A stretch of DNA of 64,000 nucleotides from Bacteroidales bacterium UBA4295 (GTDB lineage Bacteria; Bacteroidota; Bacteroidia; Bacteroidales; Paludibacteraceae): contig DGVB01000012.1 in the NCBI GenBank assembly GCA_002395805.1, forward strand, positions 71,127 to 135,126. The letters are read 5' to 3'. Below the pieces are notes generated by a model. The model searched no databases, had not been told where the DNA came from, and was given only the letters and a program-made list of their open reading frames with translations. Every line of letters begins with the position of its first letter. Position 1 is the stretch's first letter. The position numbers and the translations under genes were made by a program. Below are positions 1 through 8,893 of the stretch, piece by piece.

Positions 1-195
1 TTTGAGTTTATTAATAAAATCCTTGTCGGATTTAGCAAGACACGCCGCCCTATAATTAGCGGCAGGAGAAGTGCCCGAACGAACAATCTGCTTAGCTATG
101 GCATTAGCAGAAATGGTATTGGGCATTGCGTCCACCATCTTGATAATACGTAGCGAGAATTGTCTATAACGCTCTTTTAGTTCTTCCCGTGTCAT
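1..195 (-). CDS. four helix bundle protein, partial (C-terminus outside window)
   Basis: Reading left from ATG at 195 gives 65 codons without a stop up to the window edge. The start (MTREELKERYRQFSLRIIKM) and the later AANYRAA segment match the short four-helix-bundle family once called 23S rRNA intervening sequence proteins, which are usually about 120 residues, so roughly half is visible. These proteins are of unknown function and often travel in accessory DNA. It lies 65 bases downstream of kdgK on the same strand, separated by a degenerate 7-bp tandem array (223-251). The family call rests on recall of the pattern, not a search. Confidence 0.7.
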   Translation of the reverse strand, partial: MTREELKERYRQFSLRIIKMVDAMPNTISANAIAKQIVRSGTSPAANYRAACLAKSDKDFINKLK

Positions 196-222
196 AATGG
201 CTCAATGATTAAATGAACAAAT

Positions 223-251
223 AAATGGTACATGGTAAATGACCAAATAGT
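223..251. repeat. period-7 tandem array between kdgK and the next gene
   Basis: Units such as aatggta, catggta and aatgacc follow each other in the spacer between the kdgK stop and the start at 195. It belongs to the junction-repeat class described in the findings. Confidence 0.5.
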
Positions 252-260
252 ACTTGCGCT

Positions 261-1286
261 TTAGCGTTGTACTCGTCCGTTAGCGTTACCACCTGCAAGG
301 CTCAGAACCTCATCCTCGCTTACGAGGTTGTAGTCGCCGTTGATCGTGTGCTTCAGAGCCGAAGCAGCTACTGCGAACTCAAGAGCCTGACCTTGGTTGT
401 CCGGATACTTGAGCATACCGTGGATCAAACCGCCGGAGAAGCTGTCACCACCGCCCACGCGGTCGATGATCGGGTTGATCTCGTAACGCTTGCTCTGGTA
501 GAACTCCTTGCCGTTGTAGATCATGGCTTTCCAGCCGTTGAAGGTTGCGCTGTAGCTCTCGCGCAGCGTCGAAACAACGTACTTGAAGCCGAACTCTTTC
601 ATCATCTGCTCGAAGATGCCCTTGTAGCCCTCAGCGTTGGTCTCGCCGCCTTCTACATCTGCATCGGGCTTGAAGCCGAGGCACAGCTCTGCGTCTTCCT
701 CGTTGCCGATACATACGTCAACATACTTCATCAACGGACGCATGATAGAGATAGCTTTCTCGCTCGTCCACAGTTTCTTACGGAAGTTCAGGTCAACCGA
801 TACGGTTACGCCGTGACGTTTTGCAGCCTCGCAAGCCAGTTTGGTGATCTCTGCTGCCTTGTCCGAGATAGCCGGAGTGATTCCGCTCCAGTGGAACCAT
901 GCTGCACCCTCCATGATCTTGTCGAAGTCGAAATCCTTCGGATCAGCCTCGGCGATAGCGCTGTGAGCACGGTCATAAATGACTTTCGACGGACGCATCG
1001 AAGCACCTGTCTCGCAGTAGTACAGACCTACGCGGTCGCCGCCACGAACGATGAACTCGGTGTTCACGCCATAGCGACGCAGCGAGTTAACGGCAATCTG
1101 ACCGATCTCGTGTTTCGGCAGTTTGGTAACGAAATAAGCCTCGTGACCGTAGTTGGCGCACGAAATAGCCACGTTAGCCTCACCACCACCGGGGATGATA
1201 CGGAAATGATCAGACTGAATGAAACGATCTTGTCCCTCCGGACTCAGGCGAAGCATGATCTCGCCCAATGTAATAATTTTAGCCAT
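261..1286 (-). CDS. kdgK: 2-dehydro-3-deoxygluconokinase (PfkB family)
   Basis: 341 residues, normal for the PfkB/ribokinase family. The substrate-side glycine motif GGGEANVA is at residues 33-40 and the C-terminal ATP/anion-hole motif DRVGGGDSFSGG starts at 275, with the likely catalytic base Asp281. It would phosphorylate 2-keto-3-deoxygluconate to KDPG in the cytosol, the last kinase step of hexuronate breakdown. The call as KDG kinase rather than fructokinase or another PfkB sugar kinase is supported by uxaC, uxaB and uxaA in the same window, but no eda or uxuA is adjacent. No clear TAnnTTTG promoter was found in the 268-base spacer upstream, which contains a short tttca-type repeat near 1454-1475. 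Confidence 0.85.
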   Translation of the reverse strand: MAKIITLGEIMLRLSPEGQDRFIQSDHFRIIPGGGEANVAISCANYGHEAYFVTKLPKHEIGQIAVNSLRRYGVNTEFIVRGGDRVGLYYCETGASMRPSKVIYDRAHSAIAEADPKDFDFDKIMEGAAWFHWSGITPAISDKAAEITKLACEAAKRHGVTVSVDLNFRKKLWTSEKAISIMRPLMKYVDVCIGNEEDAELCLGFKPDADVEGGETNAEGYKGIFEQMMKEFGFKYVVSTLRESYSATFNGWKAMIYNGKEFYQSKRYEINPIIDRVGGGDSFSGGLIHGMLKYPDNQGQALEFAVAASALKHTINGDYNLVSEDEVLSLAGGNANGRVQR

Positions 1287-1555
1287 AGGTTAAATGAATT
1301 AAATTGGTTAATATTGTTGTTAGTTATTGTTTTGCTTTTTTGTTTTCTTTCGATTTATCGATATCCTTATTCGAACGGATACGAGACGATAACTATTCGC
1401 GATAACTTAGCGGTCAATCAGCCTCTCTCAAGCCACTCTCGCGCCACTTAAATCTTTCAATTTTCAATTTAATATACCCCCTCTATATATAAGTCATAAT
1501 AATGTCCTAATCTATCACATTAAATGCAAGTTTTTTTGAAAATTGCATTTTTAAT

Positions 1556-2341
1556 CTAATAATATTCAATTGTTCTTGTGAGTATTCTTGTAAAATAATC
1601 CATGCTCATAACTGCTTTTTGCCAATTTCCTTGTTCATCAAATTTGGAAAAACGAAGTTCTATGCCATCACTTACTATTTTAACCAGATTTCCGTCTTTA
1701 TAATAAAATTTATTCTCATACTTTTTTCGTTTTCCGTTGTAATTATACTCTTTATAGTGATATTCGGTATAATTCCCTCCTTTGCCATAAACCACCTTAT
1801 ATCCTTCCCATTTTTTAACATTTTTAACAGTAGAAAGGCGACCGATTGAATCATATGTATATACATACTTTAATACCATGGTATCTTGAACTGTAGGTAT
1901 CGTGTATTCCTCTATCTTTTGCCCTTGCTGGTTATACACAATAGAATCCGCCATATAATAGGCCTTATTAACAGTATAAGAATTAATTTTTCTTCCCAAA
2001 GAATCCAATTGTACTCTTGTCAATATGCCATCAATACGTCCGTTCTTATCGTAACCATATATCCAATACATGTTCTCTCCATACTGATACCTTTTCCCTT
2101 CGGCAATACTATCTCCAATAATCCATGCGTAATCCATAAGTTGTCCCTTTTGATTATAGTGCATGATATATTTTGCCCCTTTAGGTCCACGATAATAGCC
2201 CATACTCGGGTCTGTTACCGTTACTATTTTTGCATTTCCTTTGACCGGTGCTTTTATGTAGTCTTCTATCTCGATTTCAATTGCGAGAGAAGAAAATACA
2301 CTTACATATAATAAAGCAAATATTAATCCTATCTTTTTCAT
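1556..2341 (-). CDS. secreted YD-repeat-like protein of unknown function
   Basis: 261 residues with a cleavable signal peptide (MKKIGLIFALLYVSVFSSLA). The body is a run of short beta-rich units of the kind Y-x-Y-D-x-x-G-R-x-x-x, for example IYGYDKNGRIDG, YTYDSIGRLST and SKFDEQGNWQKAV. They resemble the YD/RHS-type repeats of Bacteroidetes lipoproteins. There is no catalytic motif. The gene is AT-rich compared with the flanking metabolic genes and belongs to the accessory block between kdgK and uxaC. It is probably exported to the periplasm or surface; the role is unknown. Confidence 0.7.
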   Translation of the reverse strand: MKKIGLIFALLYVSVFSSLAIEIEIEDYIKAPVKGNAKIVTVTDPSMGYYRGPKGAKYIMHYNQKGQLMDYAWIIGDSIAEGKRYQYGENMYWIYGYDKNGRIDGILTRVQLDSLGRKINSYTVNKAYYMADSIVYNQQGQKIEEYTIPTVQDTMVLKYVYTYDSIGRLSTVKNVKKWEGYKVVYGKGGNYTEYHYKEYNYNGKRKKYENKFYYKDGNLVKIVSDGIELRFSKFDEQGNWQKAVMSMDYFTRILTRTIEYY

Positions 2342-2548
2342 AAATACATTTGTTATTTACTCATTTGCGCTATCAAATCCCCTTCGATATATCGATTTCT
2401 CGATATTTCGATATGTCGGTCTCCCATCCTTTCTTCCTCGATCCTTCCACCTATCTCCATCGGATGCTGATCGGGTACTCATCGGATGCCCATCGGATGT
2501 TCACTATGACGTCACCGTAACATCTATGGGAGAACACCCTGCTTTCAT

Positions 2549-2576
2549 CCTTTCACCTTTCAATTTTCACCTTTCA
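2549..2576. repeat. period-7 tandem array over a stop codon
   Basis: Four units (cctttca, cctttca, attttca, cctttca). The TGA stop of the 115-residue gene is inside the array, so its last residues (ELKGEN) are encoded by repeat units. Confidence 0.7.
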
Positions 2577-2907
2577 ATTCGATACTCAGCTCATGTTTGA
2601 TATAATCGTACAGCCGTCCTTGAATCGGCTTGTTATATTTCCTTGCCTTCCGCAAAGCCTCCTCATATCGTGCCTGCCATTCCGCTTTGCGCACCGGATC
2701 ATGCATGATTGCCTTTGTCTCCGCCATCAGTTCCGCAAAGGCTTTTGCCGTGGGGTGCTCCGCCTTCTTTTTCTTAGTCTTCTTGCTCAACTCCGGCTTA
2801 CTGCACACCGCGCCCCATTCGCTATTTCCGGGAATCCGCCTCACATAATGCCTCTCATCCACATTTCCCCGCAACTCATCCACTATATTCACCCACTTCG
2901 CTTTCAT
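2560..2907 (-). CDS. hypothetical protein, small, basic
   Basis: 115 residues, rich in Lys and Arg, without signal peptide or membrane segment. It has a Lys-rich stretch (KKTKKKKAEHPTAKAF) and a helical C-terminal half (DPVRKAEWQARYEEALRKA) that looks like a charged helix. I do not recognise a family with confidence. It follows the lipoprotein gene at 2919 with 11 bases between them. The 3' end runs into a period-7 repeat, so the last residues may vary between strains. Confidence 0.6.
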   Translation of the reverse strand: MKAKWVNIVDELRGNVDERHYVRRIPGNSEWGAVCSKPELSKKTKKKKAEHPTAKAFAELMAETKAIMHDPVRKAEWQARYEEALRKARKYNKPIQGRLYDYIKHELSIELKGEN

Positions 2908-2918
2908 ATTATGGTGGT

Positions 2919-3608
2919 TTAGCGTTTATACAACGTGTTTTTGTGTATTACTTCATCTACTTGCTCATGAGTTGAATATGACTTCAAAAAGTCGAATGGC
3001 AAAGATACATCCCATGTAATAACCTCTCCTTTCTTTACCATTGGACCATATTTATAAGCAACATCAACTTCGGCTAAATATACTCCATTAGGATCGGTCA
3101 AGGTAACTTTAAATGGGGTGAAGTCATATAAGTTCAATACTGTTTCCGAGCCTGATTTAACTTGAATAGGTAAAGACCTTAAATAAGCGCCATTTCTAAT
3201 TGTTCGCAAAAAACCGTTGACTAAATATACATAAGTTATATTGTTGGCTGGCACAACATCTATACCCCCAGATTCTGGTTCTTCTTCATTATATCGCGCA
3301 CCAACATAATTAGGATGATCGGGATAATCTATTATATATTCATGCTTTGCTGTAGAGGATGTATCTGTATCCGGTGCACCGTAATTATCCGTGCGGACAT
3401 ATAACTTGCCATCTTCTTCATAGATAGAAACTGGAGACCATGAAGATTTCTCATTCATAGGATATTCTTCTCCCCTCTCTATTCTAACTGTTGTTGTTTT
3501 CATCCAGTACTCACCTACAAAGGCTTTTGAGGTTTCCGGACTAATTCCATTACAACTTGCTAAAATAATTGTCGCGCAAACAATTATGAAAACAGATAAC
3601 TTTTTCAT
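2919..3608 (-). CDS. lipoprotein of unknown function
   Basis: 229 residues from the ATG at 3608. A longer reading from 3635 would put nine residues in front of a perfect lipoprotein signal, so 3608 is preferred. The signal (MKKLSVFIIVCATIILASC) ends in an LASC lipobox. The mature part is polar, with several beta-like stretches and no known catalytic motif. The start is 16 bases from the end of the Mrr gene, so both may be co-transcribed. Composition is AT-rich like the rest of the accessory block. Confidence 0.75.
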   Translation of the reverse strand: MKKLSVFIIVCATIILASCNGISPETSKAFVGEYWMKTTTVRIERGEEYPMNEKSSWSPVSIYEEDGKLYVRTDNYGAPDTDTSSTAKHEYIIDYPDHPNYVGARYNEEEPESGGIDVVPANNITYVYLVNGFLRTIRNGAYLRSLPIQVKSGSETVLNLYDFTPFKVTLTDPNGVYLAEVDVAYKYGPMVKKGEVITWDVSLPFDFLKSYSTHEQVDEVIHKNTLYKR

Positions 3609-3624
3609 AATGAATATATCTTTA

Positions 3625-4530
3625 TTATTCCTCAAAATAATCGGTATCTATGCGTTTGATTTGATATAATTGCTTCAGCGAGACACCAACGCCACATTCA
3701 ATCATATAATTAGCTAATTCCTTACCATCAATCAAAACTACTTTAACATCCCCTTTTGGTTGGAATTGTCGTGCTTCTTTGGAGAAATAAGATGTCGTAA
3801 TGAACACTCCCTTTTTTGCTCCTTGACCGACTAACGCGCCGACGAACTTCTGGATTTCAGGTTGTCCCACACAATTATTCCAACGTTTTGCTTGTACGTA
3901 AATCTTGTCAAGTCCGAGTTTATCTTCTTTGATTACACCATCGATGCCATCATCCTTTACATAGGCAGTTACAGTTCCCGCATCTTCCAATGAACCTCCG
4001 TAGCCCATTCCGACCAACACATCCACTACTATCTGCTCGAACTTCTGCGGAGATACATCCTTGAGAGAGGCTAAAACATCGTCCGCCAATTGGTTGTTAA
4101 GTTGTAAATATGCCTCTTCCAATACCTCTATAGGAGTTTTCTCTGCTTCTTCTATAGCGATTACTTCTTTTTTCTGTTTGGAATTTGCTTTTGGTTTACG
4201 CCCATAAAACTCAACGAATGCCGGATACTCAGCTAACGTACGAAGCGTTACTTCTCCTGCTTTTAGTCTTTTTTGCCCTTCAATTGTTATTTTATACTGA
4301 CCATTTATGGCTTTTTCTGCTAGACCTGCTTTGCGCAAGTATGTACCTGCCCACAACACACGGTTATAAACCTGAGTTTGACTTTGGTTTGCTATTCGCT
4401 CTTGAGCCTCTTCTTCTGTCAGATTGAAATATTTGACAGCATACTCAACTAAATCCTTGTTATTATGAATATTTCCGTCAGAAAGACATTTCAAATACGG
4501 AGTAAAAAAACTATCAAATTTTGGTACCAT
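3625..4530 (-). CDS. mrr: Mrr-type restriction endonuclease (type IV)
   Basis: 301 residues. Residues 1-100 form a winged-helix-like Mrr N-terminal domain (MVPKFDSFFTPYLKCLSDG, then a repeated helix pattern ending QYKITIEGQKRLKAG). The C-terminal nuclease domain has the PD-(D/E)xK core: FEQIVVDVLVGMGYGG, then DDGIDG with Asp197, then YVQAKRW with Gln213 and Lys215. Mrr enzymes cut modified DNA and act as type IV restriction against incoming methylated DNA. It is followed by a lipoprotein gene and preceded by a RhuM-Fic gene, both accessory types. Good match; the exact modification recognised cannot be told. Confidence 0.88.
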   Translation of the reverse strand: MVPKFDSFFTPYLKCLSDGNIHNNKDLVEYAVKYFNLTEEEAQERIANQSQTQVYNRVLWAGTYLRKAGLAEKAINGQYKITIEGQKRLKAGEVTLRTLAEYPAFVEFYGRKPKANSKQKKEVIAIEEAEKTPIEVLEEAYLQLNNQLADDVLASLKDVSPQKFEQIVVDVLVGMGYGGSLEDAGTVTAYVKDDGIDGVIKEDKLGLDKIYVQAKRWNNCVGQPEIQKFVGALVGQGAKKGVFITTSYFSKEARQFQPKGDVKVVLIDGKELANYMIECGVGVSLKQLYQIKRIDTDYFEE

Positions 4531-4561
4531 AGTTTTGTTTATTTTTATTTGATTATATCCT

Positions 4562-5572
4562 TCAGTTCTTCTGGTTTATCAAGTTTACTACCACCTTGAC
4601 CATTGTGTCTTTTTCTTCCGTGCGGCTCTCGGCAATCATGAGGGTTAGCGCGACAAGGGTATTATCGGCTATACGCTTGGTGCCATCCTCGCGGTATAGA
4701 ATGCCGTTATTATTCAAGAACCATAGGAACAACGTAGCCGCAATACGTTTGTTGCCGTCTGAAAAGGAGTGGTTCTTAGTCACCAAATACAGCAACATCG
4801 CTGCTTTCTCCTCCACACTCGGATATAAATCCGTTCCTTCGAAAGTCTGATAAATCTGACCTATACTGCTTTTGAACGAGTCGTCTTTTTCGTTACCAAA
4901 CAAAGTGCTACCGCCGAACTTCTCACGCAGCGCAGCTATCGTCTGCATGGCATTCTCATATGTAGCATGGAAGCGCTCTTCAGGCGTAGTCTCTTTGACG
5001 GTCAGCCGCTCGTAATCATAGTTATCGAGCGTGTCCAGCGCGTACGTGTAATCCAACACTACATCAAAAATAGCCTGTGTCTCATCCTCACTCTCTACTG
5101 CCTTGCTTTGTACTGTTCGACCCACTATCTGAACCAACTGCCGCAGATCCGACAACTGCTCACGGCGGAGTTTTTCATTGACGGCAAAGCCTTTGACGAG
5201 GTAGTCTTTGAGAATTCTGTTTGCCCATTGACGGAATTGTACACCGCGTTGAGATTTGACACGATAGCCGACAGAGATGATTACATCGAGGTTGTAAATA
5301 ATTTCTTCTTTCTGTTGCGTAAAACCCTCTCTACGACCATATTTCTTGGTAGACGCAAAATTTGCGACAACCAAGGATTTATCTAATTCTTCACGCAAAG
5401 CATTATTGATATGCTTACGAATTGTTTTTACATCTCGATCAAACAATATCGCCATCTGCGAAGCTGTCAGCCACACGGTTTCGTTCTCCATGCGCACATC
5501 GAGTTGTACCGTGTTGTCTTCCGCACGATAGATGATTATCTCGCCTCTATTTCCGATGGGTTTATCGTTCAT
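4562..5572 (-). CDS. RhuM-family protein with C-terminal Fic/Doc domain
   Basis: 336 residues from ATG 5572; in-frame ATGs at 5587 and 5596 are possible but give an unusual leader. The N-terminal two thirds is the RhuM domain (VRMENETVWLTASQMAILF, DVKTIRKHINNAL, RREGFTQQKEEIIYNLDVI, SVGYRVKSQRGVQFRQWA). The C-terminal part carries the Fic core HSFSDGNKR, with catalytic His and the Asp-Gly-Asn loop that binds nucleotide phosphates. Such hybrids probably AMPylate or phosphorylate a target and occur in genomic islands next to restriction systems. No separate antitoxin gene is visible beside it; the RhuM part may do this job. It lies next to Mrr. Confidence 0.88.
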   Translation of the reverse strand: MNDKPIGNRGEIIIYRAEDNTVQLDVRMENETVWLTASQMAILFDRDVKTIRKHINNALREELDKSLVVANFASTKKYGRREGFTQQKEEIIYNLDVIISVGYRVKSQRGVQFRQWANRILKDYLVKGFAVNEKLRREQLSDLRQLVQIVGRTVQSKAVESEDETQAIFDVVLDYTYALDTLDNYDYERLTVKETTPEERFHATYENAMQTIAALREKFGGSTLFGNEKDDSFKSSIGQIYQTFEGTDLYPSVEEKAAMLLYLVTKNHSFSDGNKRIAATLFLWFLNNNGILYREDGTKRIADNTLVALTLMIAESRTEEKDTMVKVVVNLINQKN

Positions 5573-5663
5573 ATTGTATAGATGCATATTTTGCATTTAT
5601 ACCAACTGTTTCCATTTTGGAACATGTTGGAATTTCCGACAAGTTGCATTTTTTGCAACAACC

Positions 5664-5699
5664 ACCCCGCTTACCTCCACTATTAGAGGCAAGCGGGGT
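5664..5699 (-). terminator. intrinsic terminator of uxaC
   Basis: A 14-bp stem (ACCCCGCTTGCCTC with one G:U pair) and an 8-base loop lie 12 bases after the uxaC stop, read leftward. A T-rich stretch (GGTTGTTGC, then an A/T run) follows. It separates uxaC from the RhuM-Fic gene. Confidence 0.8.
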
Positions 5700-5711
5700 G
5701 TGTGAGAGGGA

Positions 5712-7127
5712 TTAGAACTTGAAGTAGTTCTTCGCGTTGTTGTAGCAGATATCCTCTACCATCTGTTGAACGCGGGCTTTCTCGTAGCCGGTGTACGGAA
5801 TCATGCCGTTCTCGATGTCGTTGCCGAGGACGTTACAGAGCGTGCGGCGGAAATACTCGTGACGCGGGTAGCTCAGGAACGAACGGCTGTCGGTCAGCAT
5901 ACCTACCATGCGGCTCAACAGACCGAGGTTCGAAAGAGCCATCATCTGCTTCTCCATGCCATCTTTCTGATCAAGGAACCACCAGCCGGAACCGAACTGA
6001 ATCTTACCGGGAACAGAACCATCCTGGAAGTTACCGAGCATAGTTGCGATTACCTCATTTGCACACGGGTTGAGGTTATAGAGAATGGTCTTGGCGAGGT
6101 GTCCTTCGCTGTTCATCTCATCGAGGAAATGGCTCATGGCTTTTGCGGTCGTAAACTCGCCGATGGAGTCGAAACCGGTGTCTGCGCCGAGGGCTGCGAA
6201 CATCTTGGAGTTGTTGTTACGGATAGCGCCGTAGTGGTACTGCTGGGTCCAACCCGAAGCGTAGTCCATCTCAGCCTGCGCATGCAGGTAAGCGTGCTTG
6301 TACTGACGAATCTCATATGCGCTCAGCTCCTTGCCTGCAAGAGCTTTCTGGAAGATGGCATTGATCTCTGCGTCGGTGTACGGCTCGTCGTAGAACTCCT
6401 CAATTCCGTGGTCAGAGAGACGGCAACCCATCGACTCAAAGAAGTCATGACGTTTTTGGAGGGCATCTACCATGTCTGCGAAATTGCGGATCTCTACGCC
6501 GGCAACCTTAGCCAGTTTCTCGATGTATGCTTTCCAAGTAGCCGCCTCGATATTCATACCTGCGTCCGGACGCCATGTCGGCAACATACGTACCTCTGCG
6601 GTCGGGTCTTCTTTTACCATCTTATGCCATTCCAGCGAGTCAGCCGGGTCGTCGGTCGTACAAACGAGTTCTACGTGGTAGTGCTTCATCAGTCCGCGCG
6701 GACAGAACTTCGGGTCGTTGGCGATGAGGTCGTTGCACTTGTCATAGATAGCGCGTGCGGTCTCGGGGTTCAGACGCTCCTCGATACCGAAAGCGGTCTT
6801 GAGCTCCAGATGGGTCCAGTGGTACAGCGGGTTGCGGAAGGTGTACGGAACGGTCTCCGCCCATTTCTCGAACTTCTCCCAGTCGGTGGTGTCCTTACCG
6901 GTGCAATACTTCTCGTCCACACCGTTCGAACGCATAGCACGCCATTTGTAGTGGTCGCCCATGAGCCAGATCTGTGCGATGGATTCGAAACGTTTGTTCT
7001 CGGCAACCATCTGCGGAATAAGGTGGCAGTGATAATCGATAATCGGCATCTTAGCCGCATGATTGTGATACAGCTCCTGTGCGGTCTCTGTCTGCAGCAG
7101 GAAATCTTTGTCCATGAAAGCTTTCAT
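5712..7127 (-). CDS. uxaC: glucuronate isomerase (uronate isomerase)
   Basis: 471 residues, the usual length. The metal-binding motif DYHCHL is at residues 31-36 near the N-terminus of an amidohydrolase-fold barrel. Other family blocks are WHKMVKEDPTAEVRMLPTWR, ELSAYEIRQYKHAYLHAQAE and LLSRMVGMLTDSRSFLSYPRH (written here in parts below 20 residues apart from the last family block). It converts D-galacturonate to tagaturonate and D-glucuronate to fructuronate. It has its own promoter (7195-7202) and terminator and is transcribed apart from uxaB-uxaA at 26-29 kb. Confidence 0.96.
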   Translation of the reverse strand: MKAFMDKDFLLQTETAQELYHNHAAKMPIIDYHCHLIPQMVAENKRFESIAQIWLMGDHYKWRAMRSNGVDEKYCTGKDTTDWEKFEKWAETVPYTFRNPLYHWTHLELKTAFGIEERLNPETARAIYDKCNDLIANDPKFCPRGLMKHYHVELVCTTDDPADSLEWHKMVKEDPTAEVRMLPTWRPDAGMNIEAATWKAYIEKLAKVAGVEIRNFADMVDALQKRHDFFESMGCRLSDHGIEEFYDEPYTDAEINAIFQKALAGKELSAYEIRQYKHAYLHAQAEMDYASGWTQQYHYGAIRNNNSKMFAALGADTGFDSIGEFTTAKAMSHFLDEMNSEGHLAKTILYNLNPCANEVIATMLGNFQDGSVPGKIQFGSGWWFLDQKDGMEKQMMALSNLGLLSRMVGMLTDSRSFLSYPRHEYFRRTLCNVLGNDIENGMIPYTGYEKARVQQMVEDICYNNAKNYFKF

Positions 7128-7194
7128 ATTATTTAAGAGTTAAATTGTTAGTGCGTTTTTGCCTTTGCACGCGCAAGCGCTCAATATCACGCTG

Positions 7195-7202
7195 CAAAGG
7201 TA
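7195..7202 (-). promoter_or_regulatory. Bacteroidetes promoter (-7 box TACCTTTG) of uxaC
   Basis: TACCTTTGCAGC preceded by a T/A-run, 68 bases upstream of the uxaC start codon. Confidence 0.75.
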
Positions 7203-7258
7203 CTACTTTTTTTTCAATAAAAGGTGGAAAAATTGACACAAAGCGTGTACAGAGACTA

Positions 7259-8827
7259 TTAATCCTCTGTAACGCTTGTGTGTTGACCGGTGAATTTACG
7301 ATCCAATTCGGTCAATTCCTCCTCGGGTATATACTCTCTATACCCGCATTCCGAGCACTTGTAGTTGTTATGAAACACTTTGACATGATAGTAAACCTCG
7401 TAGTCGTGGTAGAGTGTTGTGGTTCGACTATGATTCCGTTCATTTTCCCTTGAGGTGGTAGTTCTGCCGTCACTCCATTTGGTCGTCACATCCGTCCAGG
7501 TTTTCCACCGCTCGGTATGGGAGTGAACTGCCTTCGACTCCGGTCGCCATTCGTTGTATTCCCGTTCGAAGGTACGATTTATAAAATCGATGGTCTCCAT
7601 TCGGCGACAATCCGGACAACGCGTATGAGGATGGGTACCTAACATACGTTCGGCATAAGCCCATCCACTTATTCCGGCTATCACGATGATCGGCAGGAAG
7701 AGCCATAAGCACCCCCATACCGCCATCAGTCCGAACCACAAATAGATGGCCACCGCAGCAACAATACCGAAAATAGACGCAATCGTGCCATCATTGAGGT
7801 GGAAATAGAGATATCGGCAGTAGAGTCCAGCTTCCAAGATCAATAACGGAAGGGTCTCCATGAGGAACATCCATGCCAGACCGCACACTACCCACAAGAT
7901 CAGTGCAATCCACATATAGAACGGCACATCTTTCCATGTCATCTTGGCTTTCTCGGTGTAGTTCTCTGTGTCGGCATTGGCCCATGAACCATATATTGAA
8001 CCTTCAATAAAATGCGCAAAGAAATCCGTATCTACGATTTTTCCCAAAAACGGCATCCACTTGAGGATATAGCGGTTGTTACCGTGTCCTGACTCATAGC
8101 CGCATGTCACAGCCACACTGTCCGCATCATAGACAACGATAGGATTATATATTTTACCGTCATCGGTATCTACAAGTTCAATATTCGGATAATAGGCCAG
8201 AAAACCTTTCTTGGTCTTATCAATGACCCAAGCCTGCCGATAGCGCGCATCATTCTCAGCCAACTTATGCCCCATATAGAGACGTTGGAACTTCTCTTTG
8301 GTCATATAATAATCGCCCTCTCTGCGTAACTGCATGTCACTCAGGCTGTCCGGCAAAACCGGACGTACAGCAGCCACATTTACAGCGGCTTTCTCGCCGT
8401 TTGCCTTGACGATATTGTACTTCAAAGTCCCTTTGTCGCCTTTGGTTTTCGATTTTTCCCGGAAGAGACTCCTAACGGTCACGGGCAGGCTGTCTTTCTT
8501 ATTGGTCATCATCATCGGGAAGCCCATATCGGCAGCAGGCAGGAGTCCGCGCTCACCATCTTGGGTTTGCACTAACAGTCCATAGGGATAATAATGGGAG
8601 CCTTCCACTACACCCAAAAAACGAACCGTATCCCCTTTTTTGAGTTTGGCAACTACCGCATCGTCATTCGCAACGATGGACTCCAAGGAGATATTCTTCT
8701 CCAGTACGATCTTCAGAGGTTGATCCGGAAAACTCTTCTTTAGAAAAACACGCTGACCAACGAGGATCAAAACAAGTACAATAACACCTGCAAAAGTCGC
8801 AGCATGAGGCAGTTTGATGTGTTTCAT
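7259..8827 (-). CDS. multi-pass membrane protein with SH3-like N-terminus and zinc-ribbon-like C-terminus
   Basis: 522 residues from ATG 8827, chosen because the promoter at 8854-8861 lies inside a longer reading from 8938. An N-terminal membrane segment (GVIVLVLILVG) is followed by an SH3-like extracytoplasmic part (KKGDTVRFLGVVEG). A cluster of four or so hydrophobic helices (about residues 325-420) follows. The polar tail has two CxxC pairs, RCPDCRR and KCSECGY, about 110 residues apart, which could bind one zinc ion. Family unknown to me. It is a single-gene unit, divergent from the polyprenyl synthase. Confidence 0.8.
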   Translation of the reverse strand: MKHIKLPHAATFAGVIVLVLILVGQRVFLKKSFPDQPLKIVLEKNISLESIVANDDAVVAKLKKGDTVRFLGVVEGSHYYPYGLLVQTQDGERGLLPAADMGFPMMMTNKKDSLPVTVRSLFREKSKTKGDKGTLKYNIVKANGEKAAVNVAAVRPVLPDSLSDMQLRREGDYYMTKEKFQRLYMGHKLAENDARYRQAWVIDKTKKGFLAYYPNIELVDTDDGKIYNPIVVYDADSVAVTCGYESGHGNNRYILKWMPFLGKIVDTDFFAHFIEGSIYGSWANADTENYTEKAKMTWKDVPFYMWIALILWVVCGLAWMFLMETLPLLILEAGLYCRYLYFHLNDGTIASIFGIVAAVAIYLWFGLMAVWGCLWLFLPIIVIAGISGWAYAERMLGTHPHTRCPDCRRMETIDFINRTFEREYNEWRPESKAVHSHTERWKTWTDVTTKWSDGRTTTSRENERNHSRTTTLYHDYEVYYHVKVFHNNYKCSECGYREYIPEEELTELDRKFTGQHTSVTED

Positions 8828-8853
8828 GTTGTGTATAGAATTTAAATTTGCTG

Positions 8854-8861
8854 CAAAAGTA
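8854..8861 (-). promoter_or_regulatory. promoter (-7 box TACTTTTG) of the membrane protein gene
   Basis: TACTTTTGCAGC lies 27 bases upstream of ATG 8827. It faces the promoter at 8894-8901; the two divergent -7 boxes are 32 bases apart, so their -33 regions overlap. Confidence 0.75.
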
Positions 8862-8893
8862 GTAAAAAATTTTGATATATGCAATTTTTTTAG

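Noticed and set aside
267-1451. Long open frame antisense to kdgK (394 codons), and similar long frames antisense to uxaC, uxaB and glgB
   Set aside because: They mirror the sense codon pattern, have no start context or family motif, and the sense genes are unmistakable.
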